This document shows, piece after piece, positions 1 through 7,987 of a stretch of DNA of 64,000 nt; position 1 is the stretch's first letter; each line of letters begins with the position of its first letter. This stretch comes from Kribbella pratensis (GTDB lineage Bacteria > Actinomycetota > Actinomycetes > Propionibacteriales > Kribbellaceae). The notes beneath the pieces were generated by a model, which searched no databases, was not told where the DNA came from, and saw nothing but the letters and a program-made list of their open reading frames with translations. The DNA is taken from assembly GCF_004366075.1 (NCBI RefSeq), contig NZ_SODU01000004.1, forward strand, positions 802,839 to 866,838, in the 5' to 3' direction. A program made the position numbers and the translations under genes.

Positions 1-260
1 ACACTGCGCGCCAGGACGACCGGGTGCCGGAGCGGGAGGTTGGCCACGTTGGTAGTGACCTTCACGCGCTCGGTACGGGCTGCGACGACGGACAGCAGCG
101 TCCAGGCATCCATCAGCCGCGGCTGGTACGGATGATCCTGGAAGCTGACCAGGTCGAGGCCGACCTGCTCGGTCAGCTGGGCCAGCGCGATCACGCGGTC
201 CGGGGTGTCGACCGCCGGGGTCAGGAACGTGCCGAAGACCAGCTCGTGGCCGTAATCCAT
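1..260 (-). CDS. LLM-class flavin-dependent oxidoreductase, 3' end cut by window edge
   Basis: The first 86 codons of a luciferase-like monooxygenase, reading leftward off the window. The N-terminus (MDYGHELVFGTFLTP) and the later segment VGLDLVSFQDHPYQPR are typical of the first beta-strand and substrate loop of F420- or FMN-dependent TIM-barrel enzymes, which oxidise small organic substrates in the cytoplasm. The ATG at 258-260 is preceded by a GAGAAGG ribosome site. The gene follows the SARP-type regulator on the same strand after about 70 bases of more AT-rich sequence, which may hold its own promoter. Substrate and cofactor cannot be told from this fragment. Confidence 0.85.
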   Translation of the reverse strand, partial: MDYGHELVFGTFLTPAVDTPDRVIALAQLTEQVGLDLVSFQDHPYQPRLMDAWTLLSVVAARTERVKVTTNVANLPLRHPVVLARS

Positions 261-331
261 GGTTCACCTTCTCGAAGTGGGTTCGGGAGCAAAACTACTT
301 CGATAGACGAATAATCTCAACAACAGAACAT

Positions 332-3300
332 CTACTGCCGGACGAGCAGTCCGAACGCGTCAGCCGGGCTCAACCCCTCGCCACGGGAGAACGCCGCCCG
401 ATACGCCTCCGGCCCCAGCGCGGACTCGGCCGCAGCGACCGCCCGGGCAAGGTCGTCTTCCTCTGTCGCGGCCATCAGATAGTTCTCGGTGGACCTGGTC
501 GCCGACGAACTCCCCAGCAAGGTCGCGGCGAGGGTCTTGTCCGGGTGACAGGCCGCGATCCCCTCCAGCGCCCAACACATGCTCCGTAGCGAGTCGAACT
601 CCTCCGAGACCCGGAAGGCCTCCATGTGCAGCTCCAACGCGTCGTCCGGCCGGCCCTGGAGCTCCCTGACGAACCCGAGCTCTTCCAGCACGATCGACAG
701 ATACAGCACCGACTCCGTCTGCAAGCGGGCGGCGTCGATCAACGCCTGCAACCGCTCCGACGCCTCGTCCAGAGCGCCGGTACGACGAGCCGCGAAGCCG
801 AGCACCAACTCCGCCAGTGCCTGCGTCGCGCGCTGCCCTTGCTCGGTCGCCAGCCGCAACGCACGCTCGCCGTACGTCCGGGCCTGCTCGTAGTGTTCTC
901 GCCGGATCGCCGTCCACCCGAGCATTCCCAACGCGTTGGCGACCTCGGGCCACAGCCCGATCTCCTCCGCGGCCTCGGCACCTTCGAGGTGCAGCCGCTC
1001 CGCCTCGTCGAAGTCGCCGACGAGCTCGGCGTGCGCCCCGAACCAGCCCGTCGCCTGCAGCACACCCCACCGATCCCCCAGCGCCCGGAAAATCCCGATG
1101 CTCTGACATGCGTCGTCGTACAGCGCCGGCAGATCCGCCCGTACGTGCGCATGCTTCGCGCGCGCAGCCAGCACAGCTGCCACACCCCACTGGTTCCCGT
1201 CGGCCTCGAACGTCTTCAGAGCCTGGTTGAGCATCGACAGACAAGCAGAGAGGTCGCCGACGTCGCTGGCGGCATGGGCAATCCACCACTGGCCCATGGC
1301 ATCGGCACTGTCCAGCCAACGGTCCCGCTCCGCTGCGGCGTCCGGGTGCCCGAGCAGGTACATGAACCCGGCCCGCCACACTCCAGCCCGAGCAGAACCC
1401 GGCACTGTGTCCAGAGACCGCATGGCCTCCACATACCGACCACGGAGGAACCAGTACCAGGACAGTGCGTCCACAAGCCGTTCGGCGAGGTCCAACTGCC
1501 CTGTGGTCACCGCACGATCCAGTGCGGTCCGGAAGTTGGCGGAGTCCTCGTCCAACAGCTGCAGCCACCTGCTCTGCTCGTCACCGAACAGTCCGGGCCG
1601 CGCCGCCTCAGCCAGCGACACGTAGTAGGACAGGTGCCGTTGACGAGACGACTCCAGCTCACCGCTCACACGCAGTTTCTCGACGCAGTACGCCGCCACT
1701 GACTCAAGCAACCGGAAGCGACCACCATCGACCGGTACGACGAGCGACCGGTCGACCAGACGCACCAGGACATCCAGTACGTCGTCCTCGCCGCACACAG
1801 CCGCCGCAGCGTCCGCCGTACAGCCATCTGCGTGTACGGCGAGCTGCCGCAGCACTGACTGCTCCTCAGGGGCGAGCAGCTCCCAGCTCCAGTCGATCAT
1901 CGCGTGCAGCGTCTGCTGTCGTGGCGCTGCACCGCGGTGTCCTGTCGCCAGCAACCGGAAGCGGTCGTCCAGTCGCGCTACGAGCCCACGTACCCCGAGC
2001 GCTCGCACTCGCGTCGCAGCGAGCTCCAACGCGAGCGGGATCCCGTCCAGCCGCCTGCACAGTACGGCGACATCAGCAACGGTCTCGTCCGTCAGGGCGA
2101 AGCCACGTGACGCGGCCGCCGCACGTGTCACGAACAGCTGCGCTGCACTGCACTCACCGACGGCCTCGACACCGGCCGACACGGGAGGCACAGCCAAGGG
2201 CGGAACACTCCACACCACCTCACCAGCCAGGCCCAACGGCTCGCGACTCGTCGCGAGCACACGTAGGCCAGGAGCCGTGGCTAGTAAGCGGTCCGTCAGC
2301 GCGGCAACCTCCTCGACAATCTGCTCGCAGTTGTCCAGCACCAGCAGCCGGGAACCCATCACTGACGCCAGCAGATCGACCACCGGTGTGCCCCCGGTGT
2401 CGCGGAGATCCAGAGCTGCCTGCACCGCGTCAGTGAGCGAGTTGGCGACCGACAACGCGTCAGGAGTCACTGCAGCGAGCTCGACCAGCACGACGCCGTC
2501 CGCGAACCGGCCCGCAACATCGGCCGCCGCGGCGAGTGCCAAGCGAGTCTTGCCGACACCTCCCGGACCAGTCAGCGTGACTAAACGTGACGTGCCCAAA
2601 CAGGCACCTACATCCGCCAACGCATCGGTGCGACCGATCAATTCAGTCAGCTGAGCGGGAAGGTTGTTGCGTGCGTTTGGCAGCTCCTGAGTGAGGATCG
2701 ACTGCTGCAGCGCCACGAGCTCCGGGCTAGGGTCCAGCCCGAGATCCTCCAACAGGAGCTGCCGTAGCTCATCGAAACTCTCCAGAGCCTCCGTCTGCCG
2801 CCCAGCTCGGTAGAGGGCCTTCATGTGTGCGGCACGGAGCCCCTCACGCAGTGGGTGCTCTTTCACGAGCGCTGCGAGGTCCACAACGGGTAGATCGGCC
2901 TGCTCGAGAGCAGTGAGCCGCAAATCGGTCAGCCGGGCTACAGCTGTCTCAACGAACGCGTCGTCCGCAAAGTCGGCGTACGCCGAACCGCGCCACAACG
3001 CCAGCGCCTCGTCGACAGAGCCGGCGGCCAGCAGTTCACCGAACTTCAGAGCGTCATACGTCTCAGCAGAAACCACTAGCGAGTAGCCGGCCGGACCGGA
3101 CTGCACCAGCGAGCGACTGCCGGGCTCAGCGTCTTCAAATGCTCGTCGCAGCTGGGACACCTTCGCAGACAACGTCCCGGACGGGTTACCGGGCAGTTCC
3201 GACCCCCAGAGGTCGTCGATGAGGCGGTCCGCGGGAACAGGTCGGCCCTCGTGCACCAGCAGGTTCGCCAGCAGCGCACGGACCTTCAGCCCCTGGATGA

Positions 3301-3358
3301 CCACGGGCGTCCCCGCGTCCGTCCACGCCATCACTGGTCCGAGTACCCCGAAGCGCAT
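332..3358 (-). CDS. AfsR/SARP-type transcriptional regulator with ATPase and TPR domains
   Basis: A 1008-residue cytoplasmic regulator. Residues 1-95 form an OmpR-like winged helix (MRFGVLGPVMAW start, RALLANLLVHEGRPV, DDLWG). Residues 96-235 form the bacterial transcriptional activation domain. From about 240 an NB-ARC/STAND ATPase follows, with Walker A GPGGVGKT at 264-271 and a Walker B-like LLVLDNCEQI near 335-345. The last ~400 residues are helical TPR-like repeats. Such proteins activate secondary-metabolite or neighbouring genes by binding direct repeats near -35. It is divergent from the FMN reductase gene at 3451, and a perfect inverted repeat lies between them, so it probably controls that pair, itself, or the monooxygenase that follows. 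No biosynthetic cluster is visible nearby, so the target is inferred. Confidence 0.93.
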   Translation of the reverse strand: MRFGVLGPVMAWTDAGTPVVIQGLKVRALLANLLVHEGRPVPADRLIDDLWGSELPGNPSGTLSAKVSQLRRAFEDAEPGSRSLVQSGPAGYSLVVSAETYDALKFGELLAAGSVDEALALWRGSAYADFADDAFVETAVARLTDLRLTALEQADLPVVDLAALVKEHPLREGLRAAHMKALYRAGRQTEALESFDELRQLLLEDLGLDPSPELVALQQSILTQELPNARNNLPAQLTELIGRTDALADVGACLGTSRLVTLTGPGGVGKTRLALAAAADVAGRFADGVVLVELAAVTPDALSVANSLTDAVQAALDLRDTGGTPVVDLLASVMGSRLLVLDNCEQIVEEVAALTDRLLATAPGLRVLATSREPLGLAGEVVWSVPPLAVPPVSAGVEAVGECSAAQLFVTRAAAASRGFALTDETVADVAVLCRRLDGIPLALELAATRVRALGVRGLVARLDDRFRLLATGHRGAAPRQQTLHAMIDWSWELLAPEEQSVLRQLAVHADGCTADAAAAVCGEDDVLDVLVRLVDRSLVVPVDGGRFRLLESVAAYCVEKLRVSGELESSRQRHLSYYVSLAEAARPGLFGDEQSRWLQLLDEDSANFRTALDRAVTTGQLDLAERLVDALSWYWFLRGRYVEAMRSLDTVPGSARAGVWRAGFMYLLGHPDAAAERDRWLDSADAMGQWWIAHAASDVGDLSACLSMLNQALKTFEADGNQWGVAAVLAARAKHAHVRADLPALYDDACQSIGIFRALGDRWGVLQATGWFGAHAELVGDFDEAERLHLEGAEAAEEIGLWPEVANALGMLGWTAIRREHYEQARTYGERALRLATEQGQRATQALAELVLGFAARRTGALDEASERLQALIDAARLQTESVLYLSIVLEELGFVRELQGRPDDALELHMEAFRVSEEFDSLRSMCWALEGIAACHPDKTLAATLLGSSSATRSTENYLMAATEEDDLARAVAAAESALGPEAYRAAFSRGEGLSPADAFGLLVRQ

Positions 3359-3370
3359 GACGGCACCTTA

Positions 3371-3396
3371 TTCCGGTCGGCCAGAAAGGACCGGAA
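3371..3396. promoter_or_regulatory. Inverted repeat between the SARP regulator and FMN reductase genes
   Basis: TTCCGGTC (3371-3378) and GACCGGAA (3389-3396) are perfect inverted copies separated by 10 bases, about one helical turn apart. The site sits just upstream of the regulator start in a 92-base divergent intergenic region, so it is a good operator candidate for one or both genes. SARPs usually prefer direct repeats, so another regulator could also bind here. Confidence 0.5.
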
Positions 3397-3410
3397 AGAA
3401 ACCGTAAACC

Positions 3411-3441
3411 CCTTCCGGCAGAGTCTGGATCAGACGGAAGG
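3411..3441 (+). promoter_or_regulatory. Leader hairpin that covers the Shine-Dalgarno of the FMN reductase gene
   Basis: CCTTCCG (3411-3417) pairs with CGGAAGG (3435-3441), and an inner stem GTCTG-gat-CAGAC (3423-3435) lies inside it and shares base 3435. The right arm is part of the GGAAGGAGG ribosome site ten bases before the ATG at 3451. If transcribed, the fold would hide the ribosome site, suggesting translational control. It could also be read as a DNA operator. Confidence 0.4.
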
Positions 3442-3450
3442 AGGACGCAG

Positions 3451-4014
3451 ATGCGACTGGCAGTGATCATCGGCAGCACCCGGCGCGGCCGGTTCGGACC
3501 GACCGTGGCGCACTGGCTCGCAGAGCAGGCCACCAAGCAGTTCGACGTCGACCTGGTCGACCTGGCAGCTGCGAACCTGCCGACCACGCTGCCCGACGCG
3601 GACGACGAGACGCCGCTGGAGGTCGCCGTACTGAGCAGCAGACTGGCCGCCGCGGACGCGTTCGCTGTGGTCACACCGGAGATCAACTGCAGCTTTCCGG
3701 CCACGCTGAAGACCGCACTGGACTGGTACTACGAGGAGTGGCACGCCAAGCCGGTAGCGATCGTCAGCTACGGCCGGGAGAGCGGCGGCTCCCACGCCAC
3801 CGCGCAACTGCGCCAGGTCTTCACAGAACTCCAGGCGGTCACCATCCGCAACACTGTCGCACTGCCCTGCTACTGGGAGCAGTTCACCGCCGACGGCGGC
3901 TGGCCACGGTCTTCTGCCGGCTACGAGGCAAACGCCAAACTCATGCTCGACCAGCTCGTCTGGTGGGCCGAAGCACTACAGGACGCCCGCAACAGGCGCC
4001 CGTACCAACCCTGA
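3451..4014 (+). CDS. NADPH-dependent FMN reductase family protein
   Basis: A 187-residue flavodoxin-fold protein. The N-terminal phosphate-binding loop GSTRRGRFG and the central VTPEINCSFPATLKTALDW segment match the NADPH-dependent FMN reductase (azoreductase/chromate reductase-like) family, which transfers hydride from NAD(P)H to FMN and on to quinones, azo dyes or metals. The length is normal for the family. A strong AAGGAGG ribosome site precedes the ATG. The DHFR-fold gene follows after 13 bases, so the two are probably co-transcribed. The divergent SARP regulator suggests conditional expression. The electron acceptor is unknown. Confidence 0.9.
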   Translation: MRLAVIIGSTRRGRFGPTVAHWLAEQATKQFDVDLVDLAAANLPTTLPDADDETPLEVAVLSSRLAAADAFAVVTPEINCSFPATLKTALDWYYEEWHAKPVAIVSYGRESGGSHATAQLRQVFTELQAVTIRNTVALPCYWEQFTADGGWPRSSAGYEANAKLMLDQLVWWAEALQDARNRRPYQP

Positions 4015-4027
4015 GAGGAAAAGACCC

Positions 4028-4567
4028 ATGAGGAAGCTGATCGAATCCACGTTCGTCACCCTGAACGGCGTCATCGACGAGCCGCAGAACTGGAGCCCGC
4101 CGTACTGGGACGAGGAGCACATGGCCTACAACCAGTCCCTGATGGAAGGTGTCGAGGGACAGGTGCTCGGCCGGGTCACCTACGAGGGCTTCGCGGACGC
4201 CTGGCTGTCACGGGCCGGCGACCCGCTCGCCGACAGCTTCAACGCGATGCCGAAGTGGGTCGCCTCGCGCACGGTCACCGAGTGGAAGTGGAACGCACAG
4301 CCGCTCGAGGGCGACGCGGCCGAGGCCGTCCGCAAGCTCAAGGAGTCCGAGGGCGGTGACCTGATCAAGTACGGCACCGGGTCGTTCTCGAAGACGCTGC
4401 TGGAGAACAAGCTCGTCGACGAGTACCACTTCTGGATCTTCCCGGTGGTCGCCGAGGGCGCCACCATGTTCCAGGGCACCGGCATCGACATCACCCACCT
4501 CGACCTGCTCGGTACGACGACCTTCAAGTCCGGCATCGTCGTCCACAAGCTCGCACCGAAGGCCTGA
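4028..4567 (+). CDS. DHFR-fold (RibD C-terminal-like) reductase
   Basis: A 179-residue protein of the dihydrofolate reductase-like family in the RibD C-terminal superfamily. The start RKLIESTFVTLNGVIDEPQNW and the later KYGTGSFSKTLLENKLVDEYHFWIFPVV region match this family of NADPH-using proteins of mostly unknown substrate. It is not a true folate enzyme or a riboflavin enzyme, because the substrate-loop motifs of those groups are absent. It has a GAGAGG ribosome site and follows the FMN reductase by 13 bases, so both may feed or use the same flavin or NADPH pool. It is one of three DHFR-fold proteins in this window. Confidence 0.88.
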   Translation: MRKLIESTFVTLNGVIDEPQNWSPPYWDEEHMAYNQSLMEGVEGQVLGRVTYEGFADAWLSRAGDPLADSFNAMPKWVASRTVTEWKWNAQPLEGDAAEAVRKLKESEGGDLIKYGTGSFSKTLLENKLVDEYHFWIFPVVAEGATMFQGTGIDITHLDLLGTTTFKSGIVVHKLAPKA

Positions 4568-4715
4568 TCGCAGTTCGCGCGTCCGGCCGGTCACCCGCAA
4601 CGGGTTGCCGGCCGGAGGCTTGTTCGCATCTTCCGTGGGTACCGGTTCGGGCTACGGGGGGCTGAGGCGGCGCTGGGGACCGCGGATCCACACGTGCGAC
4701 CGGACTGGAGTTCTG

Positions 4716-5267
4716 ATGGGTACCGTCCTGACCATCGTGATCATCGTCGTGGTGCTGATCGCGGCCGCGGCGCTTCTGTACCTGTACCAGCGCAGACGCT
4801 CGGGCGAACTGCAGCAGCGGTTCGGTCCGGAGTACGAACGCACACTGGAGGAGTCGGGCGATCGTCGCAGCGCCGAGCGCGATCTGCGCGAGCGGGAACG
4901 CCGGGTGTCGCGGCTGCACATCACGCCGCTGAGCCGTGAGTCCGCCCAGACCTACCGCGCCGAGTGGGCCGAAGTGCAACAGAGCTTCGTCGACCGTCCC
5001 GCCGGAGCGGTCGCGGACGCGGACCGGCTGGTCCTGCGGATGATGCGCGAAGCCGGGTACCCGGTCGACGAGTTCGAGCAGCGGGCCGACGACGTGTCCG
5101 TCGGGCACCCTGACGTCGCGATGCACTACCGCGAGGCCCACCGGCTCGCCGTCGCCCAGGCGCGCGGCGAGGCCGATACCGAGGACCTGCGGCGCGCGGT
5201 CACGGCGTACCGCCACCTTGTCGACGCCCTACTGGAAGACAGCGAGCACACCCAGGAGCAAGCATGA
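4716..5267 (+). CDS. Membrane-anchored conserved protein, function unknown
   Basis: A 183-residue protein with one N-terminal membrane helix (TVLTIVIIVVVLIAAAALLY, residues 3-22) followed by a basic stop-transfer segment and a charged helical cytoplasmic part. I start it at the ATG after CTGGAG because the upstream in-frame codons lack a ribosome site and lie before the hydrophobic helix. The segment around AEWAEVQQSFVDRP recurs in the next gene (ARWDVVQQGFVDDP), so the two share a domain. The next start overlaps this stop (ATGA). I do not recognise a characterised family; similar small proteins are common in actinomycetes. Confidence 0.8.
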   Translation: MGTVLTIVIIVVVLIAAAALLYLYQRRRSGELQQRFGPEYERTLEESGDRRSAERDLRERERRVSRLHITPLSRESAQTYRAEWAEVQQSFVDRPAGAVADADRLVLRMMREAGYPVDEFEQRADDVSVGHPDVAMHYREAHRLAVAQARGEADTEDLRRAVTAYRHLVDALLEDSEHTQEQA

Positions 5268-5722
5268 CCACCAACGATCGCCGTGGCGTCCCGCTCGACG
5301 ACGACCGCACGCTCGACGACGACGATCTCGAGCCCGACCCCGACCTGGCCGGGCACCGCGACGTCGACGACGGCCGTACGTCGACCGCTGAACCCGACCG
5401 CGCAACAGAACGCGCAACCGACCGGGCGAACGACCGGACGAACGACCGGACGGCTGGCGGACCGCTGGTGGCAGAGGACTCGGCCGTCGACTTCCGGGCC
5501 CGCTGGGACGTCGTCCAGCAAGGCTTCGTGGACGACCCGCGCAACGCCGTCAGTGAGGCCGACAAGCTCGTCGACGACGTGCTCAAGCACCTGGCGGACG
5601 GCTTCGACCGCCAGCACCAGGACCTCGAGCACCAGTGGTCGACCGGCGAGCCGTCGACCGAGGACCTCCGCTCGGCGCTCCAGCGGTACCGCGCCTTCTT
5701 CCAGCGCCTCCTGACGTTGTGA
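5264..5722 (+). CDS. Soluble partner sharing a domain with the upstream membrane protein
   Basis: A 152-residue hydrophilic protein. Residues 1-65 are acidic and low in complexity, rich in Asp, Arg and Thr (for example the DRATERATDRANDRTNDRT run). Residues 74-152 match the C-terminal domain of the preceding protein: VVQQGFVDDPRNAVSEADKLV against VQQSFVDRPAGAVADADRLV, and STEDLRSALQRYR against DTEDLRRAVTAYR. The ATG overlaps the previous stop in ATGA, so translation is probably coupled. The pair looks like a membrane/soluble duplication whose shared helical domain could mediate pairing. Function unknown. Confidence 0.8.
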   Translation: MTTNDRRGVPLDDDRTLDDDDLEPDPDLAGHRDVDDGRTSTAEPDRATERATDRANDRTNDRTAGGPLVAEDSAVDFRARWDVVQQGFVDDPRNAVSEADKLVDDVLKHLADGFDRQHQDLEHQWSTGEPSTEDLRSALQRYRAFFQRLLTL

Positions 5723-5731
5723 TGTTGTGAG

Positions 5732-7090
5732 CTAGGGCGCGATGTTCTGGTTCAGGTGGAACACGTTGTCCGGGTCGTACTTGCGCTTGACCTCGGCCAG
5801 CCGGTCGTAGTTCTGCCGGTAGTTCTCCCGGATCCGGCCCTGGTCGTCGTCGGCCATGAAGTTGATGTACCCGCCGGCCTCGGAGTGCGGCGCGACATCG
5901 TCGTAGTAGGACCGCACCCACTCGGTCCCGGCCTCGTTGTCGGCCGGGTCCGGCCACATACCGGCGATCACGGTCGCGAAGTTCGCGTCCCGGTAGGCGA
6001 ACGCGGTCGCGTCCGAGGTCACCCGGTGGCAGGCGCCGTTGATCGGGTAGATGTGCACGGTCGAGTTCACCGCCGGGAGGCCGGGCGCGTGCCGCACGTG
6101 CGCCTGGATCGCCTCGTCGGTCAGCTCGGTGACGAAGTTCGCCTTCCAGTAGTGCTGCAGACCGGGCGGCACCAGCGCGTCGAAGGCGCTGTTCAAGGCC
6201 GGGTACGGCATCGGACCGACGTGCTCGGCCATCACCGGCGCGAACTCGCGGAACTTCGAGATCTGCGTCTCGCCCTCGTCGAGATCGCCCGCCCAGCAGC
6301 CGACGATCGCCACGAACGGCTCGCCGTGCCGGTTCTCCGGGATGAACGGCAGCGGCGGCGCGATCTGGAACGCCGGGAACCCGCCGAGCTGCTCGGGCGC
6401 GTCCTTGATCAGTTCCCGGAAGCCCGACAGTACGGCGACCGCGTCGGACATCTCGAAGAACATCGGGCCGCCGTAGATCGTCGACACCGGCGCCAGCCGG
6501 AACTCGAGCGCGGTCACCACGCCGAAGTTGCCGCCACCGCCGCGCAACGCCCAGAACAGGTCGTCGTTCTCCTTCTCGCTCGCGATCAGGAACTTCCCGT
6601 CCGCGGTCACCACGTCCGCGGAGACCAGGTTGTCGCAGGACAACCCGAGTCCACGGGCCAGGTACCCGATCCCGCCGCCGAGCGTCAGCCCGCCGACGCC
6701 CGTGGTCGAGATGATCCCGCCGGTGGTGGCCAGCCCGAACGCGTGCGTGGCCGCGTTGAAATCGCCCCACGTCGCGCCGCCGCCGGCCCGCGCGGTCCGG
6801 TTCACCGGATCGACCCGGACGTTGCGCATCCCGCTCAGATCGACGACGACGCCGTCCTCCACGGTGCCGAACCCCGGCACGCTGTGCCCGCCGCCCCGGA
6901 CCGCGAGCTCGAGCTCGTTGCGGCGTGCGTAGTCGATCGCCGCCATCACGTCACCGGCGTTCTCGCAGCGCACGATCACCCGCGGATGCTTGTCGTGCAT
7001 CCAGTTGTTGACCCGGCGCGCTGCGTCGTACCCCTCGTCGCCCGCTGCGAAGACCTGTCCGCGCGTGCGTTCTCTCAAATCGTCGATCAT
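5732..7090 (-). CDS. BBE-type FAD-binding oxidoreductase
   Basis: A 452-residue berberine-bridge-enzyme-like flavoprotein of the PCMH/VAO fold. The FAD domain carries VRGGGHSVPGFG, whose His is the usual covalent flavin attachment site, followed by the LTLGGGIGYLARGLGLSCDN region. The second attachment Cys of bicovalent members seems replaced (TGVGGLTLGGG), so attachment is probably through His alone. The C-terminus KYDPDNVFHLNQNI is the BBE signature. Such enzymes oxidise sugars or secondary metabolites with O2. The ATG at 7088-7090 has GGGGAG upstream; a longer in-frame extension has no family similarity. It converges with the small-protein pair and stands alone. Confidence 0.92.
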   Translation of the reverse strand: MIDDLRERTRGQVFAAGDEGYDAARRVNNWMHDKHPRVIVRCENAGDVMAAIDYARRNELELAVRGGGHSVPGFGTVEDGVVVDLSGMRNVRVDPVNRTARAGGGATWGDFNAATHAFGLATTGGIISTTGVGGLTLGGGIGYLARGLGLSCDNLVSADVVTADGKFLIASEKENDDLFWALRGGGGNFGVVTALEFRLAPVSTIYGGPMFFEMSDAVAVLSGFRELIKDAPEQLGGFPAFQIAPPLPFIPENRHGEPFVAIVGCWAGDLDEGETQISKFREFAPVMAEHVGPMPYPALNSAFDALVPPGLQHYWKANFVTELTDEAIQAHVRHAPGLPAVNSTVHIYPINGACHRVTSDATAFAYRDANFATVIAGMWPDPADNEAGTEWVRSYYDDVAPHSEAGGYINFMADDDQGRIRENYRQNYDRLAEVKRKYDPDNVFHLNQNIAP

Positions 7091-7280
7091 TGTTCGCTCC
7101 CCGCCACTGCCGTCTGCCGCAGATCGGCGCGCGCGTACGGCGCACACCACGCAGACCGGTCGTCTCCGTCGAGCGCAGCGCGAGAACTTCACCCCAGAAG
7201 CGTCTGATCCCCCGACGAGATCCGGCCCTCCCCCAGACCCGCCCCGTTCTCCCCGAGGCTCCCAAGCCGGACGGCTTTCG

Positions 7281-7946
7281 TCAATCCCCAGACAGGGTGC
7301 TGAGCAAGCGGCCCTGCGCCTGCTCGAGGTGATAGGCCAGGTGATCGGCCGCGTCCTCCGGGGCACCCTGCTGGATCGCCTCGAGGATTGCTGCGTGCTC
7401 TTCGGCGACCGTGGTCGGCGCGGCCTTGCGGTGCGCCTGGTACTGGCCCATGGTCAGGTGCACCTCGCCGATGATCAGCTCGTGCATCCGGGTCAGCCGG
7501 CGGCTGCCGACCGCGGCCACCAACGCCGTGTGGAACGCGATGTCCGCCTCGACCTGGTTCTCGAACAGCCGGTCGCGCGCGGCGTACTCGATCGCGACCT
7601 GTGCCCGGGCGGCGTCAGCCGGCACCTGGCCGGTCGCGGCCAGCGCTGACACCGCCGCCTTCTCGATCGTGATCCGGCTGAAGAACAGGTCCCGGATCTC
7701 GGCCTCGTCGAGCACCGGAACGACCGCTGTCTTGTGGGCGGTACGCCGCAACAGGCCGAGCGCGGTCAGCCGCTCGAGGGCCGCCTTCGCCGTCGGCCGG
7801 GCCACGTTGTACTCCGTGGCGAGCCGGACCTCGGTGAGTTTCTCCCCCTGCGGGATCTCGCCGTTCACGATCCGCTTGCGGATCGACTCGTAGAGCGCGT
7901 CGGTCAGCGAGGACGGCCCGAGCTCGAGACGCGCTTCGGTACTCAC
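7281..7946 (-). CDS. GntR/FCD-family transcriptional regulator
   Basis: A 221-residue regulator with an N-terminal winged helix (LYESIRKRIVNGEIPQGEKL, then RPTAKAALERL) and a C-terminal FCD effector domain (residues ~85-215) with conserved His positions such as ADIAFHTALVAAVGSRRL. FCD members bind small carboxylates or sugar acids and usually repress their locus. The start is GTG after GGAGGGGG. It lies 41 bases after the 2-hydroxyacid dehydrogenase gene in the same direction, so it can be the last gene of the GHL6 operon or use its own promoter. The gap holds TTGCCAGACCA (minus strand), close to TTGTTAGACAA in front of the operon; both are candidate sites for this protein. Confidence 0.92.
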   Translation of the reverse strand: MSTEARLELGPSSLTDALYESIRKRIVNGEIPQGEKLTEVRLATEYNVARPTAKAALERLTALGLLRRTAHKTAVVPVLDEAEIRDLFFSRITIEKAAVSALAATGQVPADAARAQVAIEYAARDRLFENQVEADIAFHTALVAAVGSRRLTRMHELIIGEVHLTMGQYQAHRKAAPTTVAEEHAAILEAIQQGAPEDAADHLAYHLEQAQGRLLSTLSGD

Positions 7947-7966
7947 AACACCCCCTCCAACGAAAC

Positions 7967-7977
7967 TGGTCTGGCAA
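7967..7977. promoter_or_regulatory. Candidate GntR operator upstream of the regulator gene
   Basis: On the minus strand this reads TTGCCAGACCA, matching 8 of 11 positions of TTGTTAGACAA at 16694-16704 and resembling the general FadR-subfamily pattern of TnGT-nnn-ACnA. It lies between the 2-hydroxyacid dehydrogenase stop and the GntR start, fitting autoregulation. Assigned by eye. Confidence 0.35.
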
Positions 7978-7987
7978 GTGTACTGGC

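Noticed and set aside
24..314. Small plus-strand open frame at the window start
   Set aside because: It is antisense to the monooxygenase gene, which has family motifs and a ribosome site.
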